This document shows, in pieces, positions 1 to 9,929 of a DNA stretch of 64,000 nt. Below the pieces are notes generated by a model, which saw nothing but the letters and a program-made list of their open reading frames with translations, did no database searches and was not told the DNA's origin. A program made the translations under genes and the position numbers. This DNA comes from an uncultured Flavobacteriales bacterium (GTDB lineage: Bacteria; Bacteroidota; Bacteroidia; Flavobacteriales; BACL11), in the NCBI GenBank assembly GCA_905612305.1, contig CAJQRK010000003.1, forward strand, positions 1 to 64,000, given 5' to 3'. Every line of letters starts with the position of its first letter. Within the stretch, counting starts at the first letter, position 1.

Positions 1-2
1 TT

Positions 3-224
3 GAACAACTCAGATTGATTCCTCATACAAAGAGTAAATCATACAATATTGATGCTGGACAAGTTGAGAAAGGAAAAGTTGCAGTCCAAGTATTTGAAAT
101 ATCAACTACTTATGCAGCTGTATTTACAGGGCTTGATGCTGAAAATAAAAACTATGAATTAGACAACTTATTAAAAGTAGGGTCAATGAATGAAGCTTCT
201 ATAAATGGAAACTGGGGAGAATAA
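3..224 (+). CDS. C-terminal fragment of unknown protein, truncated at window start
   Basis: Frame is open from the window edge (EQLRLIPHTKSKSYNIDAGQ...) to a stop at 224; no recognised family. Confidence 0.5.
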   Translation, partial: EQLRLIPHTKSKSYNIDAGQVEKGKVAVQVFEISTTYAAVFTGLDAENKNYELDNLLKVGSMNEASINGNWGE

Positions 225-1047
225 TCCTGTCAGCATAGAATCGGATAATTTTAATATTGCGCTAGCCAACAGTTATCATTTGTCCATACAATTAGGGATT
301 TCTCATTTTTCGTACTGCCTGCTAAACACTACTACGTTTACTTATGACTATGCTAAAATGCATACTCTTTCATCAGCAGATGATACTGCAACAAAAATTA
401 CAGAGATTATTAATAATGATCCTATTATAAAAACTGAATTTTCATCTCAATCAGTAGCTTTTGTTAATTTTCCAAGCACTTTAGTACCCAGCTCACTTTA
501 CAATAAAAAAGAAAAAGAAACTATCTTAGCCTTTAATACTGAAGCTAAAGGGAAAGTTTTAGTGGATATTATATTTTCACAAAAAACACATTTAATTTAC
601 TCAGTACCCGAAAGCATTTTAATCATTGTAAGTAACTTTTTTCCTAAAGCAAAACAGAAAGCACAAGAAAGCATGCTTATTCAGCAGTACAGCCACTTTA
701 ATAATACTGAGAAAGCCTATCTTTATTTAAATCAAAAAAAAGTGATTATTACTTTCTTTAAGGAAAATAAACTGGTTTTTAATAATTCTTTTGACTATCT
801 CACTAAAGAAGATCTTTTATATTTTGTGCTTTTTAGCTTTGAACAACTAAAACTATCGACCGAAAATACTGAAGTAACCCTATTTGGTAGTATTGAAAAA
901 AATGATGAATGTTTCAATTTATTATATGAGTATATTAGAAATTTAAAACTAGGGAAACGACCCCATCAGTTAACCTTTCCTATTGAATTTGACTCTTTAG
1001 CTGAACACAAATATTTTGGACTATTTGCTCAAGTATTATGCGTATAA
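205..1047 (+). CDS. DUF3822 family protein
   Basis: 280 aa ORF directly upstream of and overlapping rsmD, the usual Bacteroidetes position for DUF3822. Confidence 0.75.
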   Translation: METGENNPVSIESDNFNIALANSYHLSIQLGISHFSYCLLNTTTFTYDYAKMHTLSSADDTATKITEIINNDPIIKTEFSSQSVAFVNFPSTLVPSSLYNKKEKETILAFNTEAKGKVLVDIIFSQKTHLIYSVPESILIIVSNFFPKAKQKAQESMLIQQYSHFNNTEKAYLYLNQKKVIITFFKENKLVFNNSFDYLTKEDLLYFVLFSFEQLKLSTENTEVTLFGSIEKNDECFNLLYEYIRNLKLGKRPHQLTFPIEFDSLAEHKYFGLFAQVLCV

Positions 1048-1562
1048 TTTCAGGAACGCATAAAGGAAGACGATTAATAGCACCCAACATATTGCCCGTT
1101 CGCCCAACTACCGACAGAGCAAAAGAAGCTTTATTCAACATTTTGGAAAATCGTTATTTCTTTGATAGTAAAAATGTACTTGACTTATTTTCAGGAACAG
1201 GAAATATCTCTTATGAATTTGTTTCAAGAAGAATTGATAAAGTCGTTGCAGTTGACAACAATTATCATTGTATTGAATACATAAAAAAAACTACAAAAGA
1301 ACTTAATTTTAATATTATTACTATTAAATCTGATTGCCTAAGATACCTGAAAAATTGCAAACAACAATTCAATTTCATTTTTGCGGACCCACCTTATGAT
1401 TATCAAGAATATCAAGAATTGAAAAACTTAGTATCTGAAAAAAACTTACTTAAAAAAGAAGGTGTTTTAATTATTGAACATAATAAAGAAACTTCATTTG
1501 AAGCAGATAATGTGGAGCTTAGAAAATACGGAACCGTACATTTTAGCATCTTCTCATTTTAA
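1038..1562 (+). CDS. rsmD: 16S rRNA (guanine966-N2)-methyltransferase RsmD
   Basis: MRIISGTHKGRRL...RPTTDRAKEALFNIL, DLFSGTGNISYE, FADPPYDY motifs. Confidence 0.93.
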   Translation: MRIISGTHKGRRLIAPNILPVRPTTDRAKEALFNILENRYFFDSKNVLDLFSGTGNISYEFVSRRIDKVVAVDNNYHCIEYIKKTTKELNFNIITIKSDCLRYLKNCKQQFNFIFADPPYDYQEYQELKNLVSEKNLLKKEGVLIIEHNKETSFEADNVELRKYGTVHFSIFSF

Positions 1563-1578
1563 TTAGTACTTTTGAAGT

Positions 1579-2037
1579 ATGTCAAAAATTGCAATTTTTC
1601 CAGGTTCATTTTCACCATTTACTATTGGGCATCAAACCATAGTTGACAGAGCCTTACCCCTATTTGATAAACTAGTTATTTCCATAGGAATAAATACAGA
1701 AAAACCCCAATATTTTTCAATTGAAGAACGCATGCAATGGATTAAAGACGTATACAATAATAATCCTAAAATCGACATCAAACAATATAAAGGCTTAACA
1801 GTAGATTTTTGCAAAAAAGAAAATGCAAATTATATACTAAGAGGACTACGAGATTCTCACGATTTTAAATTTGAGAAAAACATTGCACACATTAATAAAG
1901 AACTCAACCCTAACATTGAAACCATCTTTATTATTACACCACCCGAAATTTCTCATATCTCTTCATCTATCATTCGCGATATCATAAAAAACGGAGGAGA
2001 TGTAAGTAAATTCATACCAAAAGAAATTAATCTATAA
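1579..2037 (+). CDS. coaD: Pantetheine-phosphate adenylyltransferase
   Basis: IFPGSFSPFTIGH, LRGLRDSHDFKFE, ISSSIIRDI motifs. Confidence 0.95.
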   Translation: MSKIAIFPGSFSPFTIGHQTIVDRALPLFDKLVISIGINTEKPQYFSIEERMQWIKDVYNNNPKIDIKQYKGLTVDFCKKENANYILRGLRDSHDFKFEKNIAHINKELNPNIETIFIITPPEISHISSSIIRDIIKNGGDVSKFIPKEINL

Positions 2038-2049
2038 AAATAAAAGAAT

Positions 2050-3282
2050 ATGAGACTAAAAGAAATCTTAACCATTGTGCTAATAATATTAGCAGGAATC
2101 TATTTTGCAATAAACACCAAAACAGATCCAAATCAAGTAAAAATAACAGGAAAAATAACTAACCCTATTGGGGAAAATATCGCTTTTTCTAATCAGGACA
2201 CTTCTTACTCTACCTCTACAAATGAAAACGGAACTTTCTCTATTTCCTTTATTTTAGATTCTACTACTTATTTAAATTTTGGACATGGAATAGAATCCAC
2301 TGGTATGTTCGTAAGACCTGGCGATAAAATCAATTTAACAATTGATACTGAACGTTTTGATGAAACCATTAAATATGAAGGGAGTATGGAATCATCATTC
2401 TTAGCAAATAAATACCTTATAACAGAAGAAAATGATTTTTTTGGGGAAGTGTTTTATTTGAGTGATTCTGATGAGTATAGCAAATTTTTGGATGATTTTA
2501 AAACGACTGTACTTACTGAATTTGGTGACATAAGTGATAGTCTATTTATCAAAAATGAAATTGCAGAAATTGATAAACGAATTGCCTATTTTATTGGAAG
2601 ACAAAAGAAATTAGCCAACTACACAAAAGATGTAAAAACGTATAAGTGGGAAACAAGTCAAATAGGAAGAGATTTTAATTTCTATGCTGCAATTGACTCA
2701 CTAAATAGCACAGAATTTAATGAACTGTTGGACAAATATACTGAAGCCTTTCAATCATCATTAAACAATGTTACAAATACAGCATTTATTGTTGAAGAAG
2801 AAACAAAAATTGAAAAAACTACAAGTAGTTGGTTAAAAAGAAAAATTGCAATTGACAATATGCCAAAAAAAGGTGAGCCAGCAATCGACTTCAATTACCC
2901 TGATACAGATGGTAATGAATTCTCTCTTGCTAGTTTTAAAGGAAAGCTAGTATATATTGATATATGGGCTACTTGGTGCGGACCGTGTAAAGCAGAAATT
3001 CCTTCTTTACAAAAATTAGAAGCAGATTACCATTCAAAAGATATTACTTTTATCAGCGTTTCGGTAGATACCGACAAAGAGGCTTGGGAAAAGATGGTGG
3101 CAGAAAAAGAATTAGGAGGCGTGCAATTATGGGCTAATGGCTGGAGTAAAATCACTAAAGATTATGCCATTTTTAGCATTCCAAGATTTATGCTTTTTGA
3201 CGCTAATGGAAATGTAATTTCAACTGATGCGCCAAGACCTTCTTCTGAAGAAATAAAAGGATTATTGGACTCTAATTTGTAA
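2050..3282 (+). CDS. TlpA/AhpC-TSA family thioredoxin-like protein
   Basis: N-terminal TM/signal segment; C-terminal domain with YIDIWATWCGPCKAEIPSLQKL. Confidence 0.9.
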   Translation: MRLKEILTIVLIILAGIYFAINTKTDPNQVKITGKITNPIGENIAFSNQDTSYSTSTNENGTFSISFILDSTTYLNFGHGIESTGMFVRPGDKINLTIDTERFDETIKYEGSMESSFLANKYLITEENDFFGEVFYLSDSDEYSKFLDDFKTTVLTEFGDISDSLFIKNEIAEIDKRIAYFIGRQKKLANYTKDVKTYKWETSQIGRDFNFYAAIDSLNSTEFNELLDKYTEAFQSSLNNVTNTAFIVEEETKIEKTTSSWLKRKIAIDNMPKKGEPAIDFNYPDTDGNEFSLASFKGKLVYIDIWATWCGPCKAEIPSLQKLEADYHSKDITFISVSVDTDKEAWEKMVAEKELGGVQLWANGWSKITKDYAIFSIPRFMLFDANGNVISTDAPRPSSEEIKGLLDSNL

Positions 3283-3343
3283 ATAATCCCAAAGATTACT
3301 CTAAGAATGGAATTATTTTATTAAGTTTGTTAGAGTAGATTGG

Positions 3344-3916
3344 TTAGCAGTGCAAAAAGCCAACTAATTGCCTCACTGCTTTTCCTCTATGGCTAATTTC
3401 ACCTTTTTCATCTTTATTCATTTCTGCAAAAGTTAACTCGTAGCCCTCTGGTGTAAAAATAGGATCGTAACCAAAACCCTCTACACCACTTTTTGTTTTT
3501 GTCATCCTCCCCTTGCATTCGCCTTCAAATAAAGTTTCCTCTCCAACAATAATAAGTGCAATTACAGTTCTGAATATTGCACTTCTATCCTTTTCTCCTT
3601 CTAGCTCATCAAGCACTTTTTTCATATTATCTTCTGCACTGCAACCCTCCCCTGCATACCTAGCAGAATAGACCCCAGGAGCGCCACCCAAAGCCTCAAT
3701 TTCTAATCCAGTATCATCTGCAAAACAATTAAAGCCAAAATTATCAAATATATATTTTGCTTTTTGCAAAGCATTCTCATGCAAAGTAGGGCTTGTTTCA
3801 GGCAACTGTTCATTACAATTAATATCTTTCAAACTCAATATCTCAATTCTAGCAGGAAGTAAAGATCTAATTTCAGATAATTTATTAGGATTATTGGTTG
3901 CAAAAACTAGTTTCAT
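3344..3916 (-). CDS. rdgB: XTP/dITP diphosphatase (RdgB/HAM1)
   Basis: MKLVFATNNPNKLSEI, FADDTGLEIEALGGAPGVYSARYAG, GFGYDPIF. Start trimmed from the ORF track to MKLVF. Confidence 0.94.
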   Translation of the reverse strand: MKLVFATNNPNKLSEIRSLLPARIEILSLKDINCNEQLPETSPTLHENALQKAKYIFDNFGFNCFADDTGLEIEALGGAPGVYSARYAGEGCSAEDNMKKVLDELEGEKDRSAIFRTVIALIIVGEETLFEGECKGRMTKTKSGVEGFGYDPIFTPEGYELTFAEMNKDEKGEISHRGKAVRQLVGFLHC

Positions 3917-3953
3917 TTTTTGTATTTTTGGCAATATTAATAATTTTACTTGT

Positions 3954-4796
3954 ATGATAGAGAAAGACCTTCATAACTTTATTAAAAACGCACTTATTGA
4001 GGATATTGGTGATGGTGATCATTCCTCATTAGGAAGTATCCCAAAAGAGGCTACAAGTAAAGCACATCTATTAGTAAAAGATAACGGAATTATTGCTGGA
4101 ATTGAATTAGCAAAAATGATATTTAATCAGGTGGAAAACTCTTTAGAAGTTACACAAAACCTAAATGATGGGGATATAGTAAGCTTTGGTGACACTGCTT
4201 TTACAGTAAAAGGAAATGCCATTTCTATTCTTACTGCTGAACGATTAGTACTTAATTGCATGCAACACATGAGTGCAATTGCTACCAAAACTACTTATCT
4301 GAATTCATTAATCTCTGATACAAAATGCAAATTATTAGACACCCGAAAAACTACACCCCTTAACCGAACTATTGAAAAATGGGCTGTTAAGATTGGTGGT
4401 GGATTTAATCATAGGAACGGGCTCTACGATATGATAATGATAAAAGATAATCATATTGACTTTGCGGGGGGGATACAACAAGCAATTCAAAAAACTAAAA
4501 AATATCTATCTGATAATAATAAATTCTTAGAAATTATTATTGAAGCAAGAAATCTTGATGAAGTAAAGCAAATTCTAGAGGAAGGCGGTATAAAACGAAT
4601 TCTACTTGATAATTTTGATTATGAAACTACCAAAGAAGCTGTTGCTATAATCGGAGATAAATGCCAAAGTGAATCCAGTGGAGGAATAACAGAAGAAACA
4701 ATTGCTGAATATGCCAAATGTGGAGTAGATTTCATTTCTGTTGGGGCGCTCACCCACTCTGTCCTTAATTTTGATTTAAGTTTAAAAGCAATCTAA
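3954..4796 (+). CDS. nadC: Nicotinate-nucleotide diphosphorylase (carboxylating)
   Basis: EDIGDGDHSS, LLDTRKTTP, HRNGLYDMIMIKDNHI, ESSGGI. Start trimmed to MIEKDL. Confidence 0.94.
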   Translation: MIEKDLHNFIKNALIEDIGDGDHSSLGSIPKEATSKAHLLVKDNGIIAGIELAKMIFNQVENSLEVTQNLNDGDIVSFGDTAFTVKGNAISILTAERLVLNCMQHMSAIATKTTYLNSLISDTKCKLLDTRKTTPLNRTIEKWAVKIGGGFNHRNGLYDMIMIKDNHIDFAGGIQQAIQKTKKYLSDNNKFLEIIIEARNLDEVKQILEEGGIKRILLDNFDYETTKEAVAIIGDKCQSESSGGITEETIAEYAKCGVDFISVGALTHSVLNFDLSLKAI

Positions 4797-5689
4797 TGTT
4801 TAATTTCATTCTAGATATTACAAAAAAAATAAAACCTTTAGGTTTTTCAGGGCTTAGTATTTATGATGTAGCTATTTTCTTTTGGAAAGGCTTAATAGAA
4901 GGGGCTATTACTACAAGAGCATCATCTCTAGCTTTTAATTTCTTCTTAGCATTCTTTCCTTCAATTATTGTTTTCTTTACTCTTATTCCCTACATCCCAA
5001 TCGCAGATTTACAAGAAACACTCATGGAGCTTTTATCGGTTGTATTGCCTCCTTCCACCAATGAAGTTACTTTTAACACCCTTGATGATATAATCAATAA
5101 TCCTAGAGGGAGTCTACTATCTATTGGCTTTATTCTTGCACTTTATTTCTCCACAAATGGCATCAACTCACTTATTGAAGCTTTTAATGCTTCTTACCAT
5201 ATTAGTGAAAACCGTCCAATCATTCAGCAAAGGCTATTATCTCTTGGGCTAACTTTACTCCTTTCCTTTATGTTAATTATTGCTATTGGACTAATCATAT
5301 TTGGCAAACTTACACTTGGTTATCTTACTGATTTTGATATTATATCTAACTCAGCTGCTGATCTTATTTTATTTGGAAAATGGTTCGCTATTTTCTTAAT
5401 GCTTTTCTTTGGAATCTCTACTTTATTTCATTTAGGGCCTTCTATTAAAAGTAGTTGGAGATTATTTACGCCAGGATCAATCTTAGCTACTTTAGGCATT
5501 ATTATAACATCTGTTGGCTTTAATTATTACATCAATCATTTTTCACAATACAATAAGGTTTACGGATCTATTGGAACTCTTATGATTATTTTAATCTGGA
5601 TGTATTTTAACTCTATAATTCTACTAACTGGTTTTGAGCTAAATGCAAGCATTTCAAATGCTAAAGAAAAAAAGCAAAAATTACAATAG
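4796..5689 (+). CDS. YihY/BrkB-family inner membrane protein
   Basis: Multi-TM protein with ITTRASSLAFNFFLAFFPSIIVFFTLIP and ILIWMYFNSIILLTGFELNA. Confidence 0.9.
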   Translation: MFNFILDITKKIKPLGFSGLSIYDVAIFFWKGLIEGAITTRASSLAFNFFLAFFPSIIVFFTLIPYIPIADLQETLMELLSVVLPPSTNEVTFNTLDDIINNPRGSLLSIGFILALYFSTNGINSLIEAFNASYHISENRPIIQQRLLSLGLTLLLSFMLIIAIGLIIFGKLTLGYLTDFDIISNSAADLILFGKWFAIFLMLFFGISTLFHLGPSIKSSWRLFTPGSILATLGIIITSVGFNYYINHFSQYNKVYGSIGTLMIILIWMYFNSIILLTGFELNASISNAKEKKQKLQ

Positions 5690-5728
5690 GAATTGTAAAT
5701 TCGCAAACCAATATAATATTATAAAATT

Positions 5729-8700
5729 ATGAAAACCGCTTTACTTATTGCTACACTTATATTTAGCACTTTAACTTCTGCACAGGATTCATTACTTAAT
5801 TCAGTAACTGATACTGTTATCTCTTTTAAGAAAGAGAGATATAACCCTCTATCTCCACCAAATACTTACCAGAATACTGACAATCCTAATTATTGGAAAA
5901 ATAAAATGCCAAATAAAGCCTATTGGCAGCAAGATGTATATTACAATATTAAAGCAAAGATTGATGAAGAAACAGACATAATAACTGCTGCTGAGCAATT
6001 AACTTATACTAATAATTCACCAGATGAATTAGATGTCGTGTATTTTCATTTGTATCAAAATGCATTCCAACCAGACTCTTACCTTGAAGAACTACAATTT
6101 CAGAATGGAAAAAATCCAAAATATGGAGACTATGAAGCTCAAAAACTAGGAACTATAATTAACAACATTACTGCTAATGGGTTAAATGTAAAAACAGAAT
6201 TAGATAATACCATCCTAAAAGTTTACCTGCCAAATGCTCTTAAAACTAATAATAGCATCACCTTTGATATTGAGTTTCAAACTTATTTTGACAGTGGAGA
6301 CCTTAGAAGAAGAATGGCTATTTTTAATTCGTGGGGGTTCAAACACTATAATGGAGTGCATTGGTACCCAAGAATTTGTGTTTATGACGCAAAATTTGGC
6401 TGGACAAAAGATCAACATCTAGGTAAAGAGTTCTATGGTGATTTTGGCGGATTTGATGTAGAGCTTGATTTTGCTTCTGATTTTGTTGTAGGTGCTACCG
6501 GTTTTTTATTAAATAGAGATGAAGTATTACCAAAAGAATTAAGAGAAAAACTAGATATAGAAAATTTTAAAGATAAGCCATGGAATTCTACTCCTTCAGT
6601 AATTACACCATACTTAAAAGGAGAAAGAAAGATATGGAAATTTCATGCAGAGAATGTACATGATTTCTCATTTACAGCAGATCCAACTTACCGTATTGGA
6701 GAAGCTTGGTGGCAGGATAAAGTTTGTTATTCTTTAGCTCAAGAGCCACACGCAAGTAGGTGGCAGAATGCGGCTGAATATGCTGCAAAAATTATTAAGG
6801 TTTTCTCAGAAGATTTTGGAAGATATACATATCATAAAATGATAGTTGCTGACGCTAGGTCAGGAATGGAGTATCCAATGCTTACTTTAGATAGTGGTGA
6901 AGACCCTAGCTACAGAGGACTTCTGGTTCATGAAATAGGGCACAATTGGTTCTTTGGACAAGTCGGAAATAATGAAACCTACAGAGCATTATTAGATGAA
7001 GGATTTACTCAATTTTTAACTGCATGGGGTTTAATAAAAATTGACGGAGATTATTTAGTTACAAATAAAACCACAGATAAATATAAAGCCCATTTTGAGA
7101 AGCCTACAAAAGCAATTGATAGTAGAGTCTATTATGCTTACATTAATGATGCAACAAAATACAATGACCCTGTAATTGCAACTCATTCAGATTGTTTTAA
7201 TGGCGCTTTACGCCATGGTGGTGGCTATAGGCATGTATATTACAAAACTGCATCAATGCTTTATAATCTTCAATATGTTTTGGGAGATGAATTATTCCTT
7301 GATGCTATGAAACATTATTTTAACACTTGGAAGATGGCACACCCATATACTGAGGATTTTAGAAATACAATTATTCAGTATACAAAAGTAGATTTGAATT
7401 GGTTTTTTGATCAATGGTTAGAATCACAAAAACGCATTGACTATTCCGTAAAGGCAAAAGGAAATACAATAACTTTTAACAGAAAATCAAGAATGCAAAT
7501 GCCAATTGATTTTAGAGTAATTGCAAAGGATGGGAAAACTTATGATTATCATATTCCTAATAATTGGTTTGTAAAGAACACTGATGCAACAGTTTTACCG
7601 AAATGGCATGGATGGGATTTAATTCACCCTGAATATTCAACAATAATTGATATCCCTTCTGGAATTTTAGAGGTTATTATTGATCCTACTAACCGATTAG
7701 CTGATGCTTATATGCCAGATAATAGCTCAAAATGCAATATTACTTATACTGTTGATCATAAATTATCTCAATATCCTGATTGGAAAAATTATGAAGTAAA
7801 ATATCGCCCTGATATTTGGTGGAATAATTATGATGGCATGAAAGTTGGTTTAAACCTAAATGGAGGTTTTCTCAGGCATCATCATTTATTTGATGCAGGT
7901 GTTTGGTTTAACACTGGGACTATGCAAAAGGACAGTATTCCAAATCCTAATGATTATTATTCATACAAATTAAACTACAACACCAACTTAGATGAAATTG
8001 CTTTACATACAAGGTTGAATGTAAAAAGTCAATTCTTAGCAGGTTTGCACACTAATAAATTTTCTATACTTAAAGAAGATAGTAAAGGGAATAATAAATT
8101 GACAGTGGATTTATTATCATTGTACAGAACCAATGGAGATTACCTAATAAATAGTGGTTGGGATTTGAATAAAATGAATAACCGCATTGATGTAGACTTA
8201 GAACATAAGTACAATTACAGCTATGGAAAAGGAAAAATAAATTTGAAATTACAAACATCAGCATTAGGTAGTGCTTATGATTACAACAAACTTATCCTTA
8301 CTGCACAAAACAATAATAAAGTTGAAAAACTAAAAATAAATACGCGTGCCTATTTTCAGATAGGTAGTGGTAGTAATTGGGCAGAAGAAAGTAAATTAGG
8401 TTTGGCAGGAGCGAATAATGAAGAAGTGATGGACTCTAAGTTTACTAGAGCTGAAGGAATTATTTCATCCGATTATATGAGTTATGACTATACAACAAAT
8501 TATTTCCATTCTGCAGGAGGATTAAACCTAAGAGGATATACTGGCTACCTTGCTCCTGAATTTAATGAAGATGGCACTATTTCTTCATATAACTACAATG
8601 GCACTAGTGGTGCCGCTTTCAACGCTGAAATTGATTTTACAGCTTATTTACCTTATTCCATTCGCAGCAAGAATATCTCTTCTTATCTATTTGCTGATGC

Positions 8701-8935
8701 AGGGATTATAAGCAATGAACAGTTAAATAAAGAGAATTTTAAAGATGTTTTTACAGATGTAAGAGCAGATGCAGGTATTGGTTTTACTTATACATTCAGA
8801 AATTTTGGACCACTTGAAAGAGTAAGGCCTTTGGTTATCCGATTTGACATGCCTTTATTCCTAAATAGACCTCCAGCAACTGATGAAGACTTTTTACAAA
8901 TGAGATGGCTAATAGGGATTAACAGGGCATTTTAA
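5729..8935 (+). CDS. M1-family metallopeptidase with C-terminal outer-membrane beta-barrel-like region
   Basis: Signal peptide; HEIGHNWFFGQVGNNETYRALLDEGFTQF (HExxH-x18-E). C-terminal ~380 aa has alternating strands, GGLNLRGYTGY and a terminal Phe. Confidence 0.88.
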   Translation: MKTALLIATLIFSTLTSAQDSLLNSVTDTVISFKKERYNPLSPPNTYQNTDNPNYWKNKMPNKAYWQQDVYYNIKAKIDEETDIITAAEQLTYTNNSPDELDVVYFHLYQNAFQPDSYLEELQFQNGKNPKYGDYEAQKLGTIINNITANGLNVKTELDNTILKVYLPNALKTNNSITFDIEFQTYFDSGDLRRRMAIFNSWGFKHYNGVHWYPRICVYDAKFGWTKDQHLGKEFYGDFGGFDVELDFASDFVVGATGFLLNRDEVLPKELREKLDIENFKDKPWNSTPSVITPYLKGERKIWKFHAENVHDFSFTADPTYRIGEAWWQDKVCYSLAQEPHASRWQNAAEYAAKIIKVFSEDFGRYTYHKMIVADARSGMEYPMLTLDSGEDPSYRGLLVHEIGHNWFFGQVGNNETYRALLDEGFTQFLTAWGLIKIDGDYLVTNKTTDKYKAHFEKPTKAIDSRVYYAYINDATKYNDPVIATHSDCFNGALRHGGGYRHVYYKTASMLYNLQYVLGDELFLDAMKHYFNTWKMAHPYTEDFRNTIIQYTKVDLNWFFDQWLESQKRIDYSVKAKGNTITFNRKSRMQMPIDFRVIAKDGKTYDYHIPNNWFVKNTDATVLPKWHGWDLIHPEYSTIIDIPSGILEVIIDPTNRLADAYMPDNSSKCNITYTVDHKLSQYPDWKNYEVKYRPDIWWNNYDGMKVGLNLNGGFLRHHHLFDAGVWFNTGTMQKDSIPNPNDYYSYKLNYNTNLDEIALHTRLNVKSQFLAGLHTNKFSILKEDSKGNNKLTVDLLSLYRTNGDYLINSGWDLNKMNNRIDVDLEHKYNYSYGKGKINLKLQTSALGSAYDYNKLILTAQNNNKVEKLKINTRAYFQIGSGSNWAEESKLGLAGANNEEVMDSKFTRAEGIISSDYMSYDYTTNYFHSAGGLNLRGYTGYLAPEFNEDGTISSYNYNGTSGAAFNAEIDFTAYLPYSIRSKNISSYLFADAGIISNEQLNKENFKDVFTDVRADAGIGFTYTFRNFGPLERVRPLVIRFDMPLFLNRPPATDEDFLQMRWLIGINRAF

Positions 8936-9927
8936 TGAAAAAAATACTAGTAACAGGAGGAGCAGGATATATTGGTTCGCATACTGTAGTTGAACTAATT
9001 GAAGCTGATTACACTCCTATTATAGTAGATAACTTGTGCAATACATCCATCCAGAATATTCAGGGGATAGAAAAGATTATTGACAAAAAAATAAAATGGC
9101 ATAATACGGATTGCACTGACAAATCAGCAATGGATAAGGTATTTGCTGAAGAAGGAAGAATGGAAGGCGCTATTCACTTTGCGGCTTATAAAGCAGTTGA
9201 AGAGTCAGTACAAAACCCACAAAAGTATTACGACAATAATATGGGATCTCTAAAGGTGCTCTTGCAATGTATGCAGGAGAATAATGTTAAGAATATTATT
9301 TTTTCCTCATCTTGTACCGTATATGGAATGCCTGATGTATTACCTGTTGATGAGAATGCTCCATTTAAAAAAGCAGAATCTCCTTATGGAGAAACAAAAC
9401 AGCTTTGTGAAAAGATGCTAAAGGAAGATTCTTGCAATAGTGTTGCTCTCAGGTATTTCAATCCTGTTGGTTCACATAGCACAGCTTTAATTGGTGATTG
9501 TTCTGCTGATAGGCCAAGTAATTTGGTGCCTATTATTACAGAAGTAGCAATTGGCAAGCGTGAAAAAATTACTATTTTTGGTAATGACTACAAAACTCCT
9601 GATGGAACTTGTATTCGTGACTACATCCATGTAGTGGATTTAGCAAAGTCGCATGTAAAAGCTATGGAATTTTTAATTAACAATACTGGGAAACATGCCT
9701 TTAATGTAGGAACAGGAATTGGTGTTAGTGTACTTGATGCGATTAAAGCTTTTGAACAAACAAACAAATTAAGCATCAATTATTCTATAGGCCCAAGACG
9801 TGATGGAGATATTGAACAAATATATGCTAACAGTAATTTAGTAAAAGAAAAATTAGGCTGGGAAGCTAAAGAAACACTAGAAAAAGCTATGATTTCCGCT
9901 TGGGAGTGGGAGAAATTGAAAGAGTAA
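8935..9927 (+). CDS. galE: UDP-glucose 4-epimerase
   Basis: VTGGAGYIGSHTVVELIE, SSSCTVYG, YGETKQLCE, RYFNPVGSH, FNVGTGIGVSVL. Confidence 0.94.
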   Translation: MKKILVTGGAGYIGSHTVVELIEADYTPIIVDNLCNTSIQNIQGIEKIIDKKIKWHNTDCTDKSAMDKVFAEEGRMEGAIHFAAYKAVEESVQNPQKYYDNNMGSLKVLLQCMQENNVKNIIFSSSCTVYGMPDVLPVDENAPFKKAESPYGETKQLCEKMLKEDSCNSVALRYFNPVGSHSTALIGDCSADRPSNLVPIITEVAIGKREKITIFGNDYKTPDGTCIRDYIHVVDLAKSHVKAMEFLINNTGKHAFNVGTGIGVSVLDAIKAFEQTNKLSINYSIGPRRDGDIEQIYANSNLVKEKLGWEAKETLEKAMISAWEWEKLKE

Positions 9928-9929
9928 AA

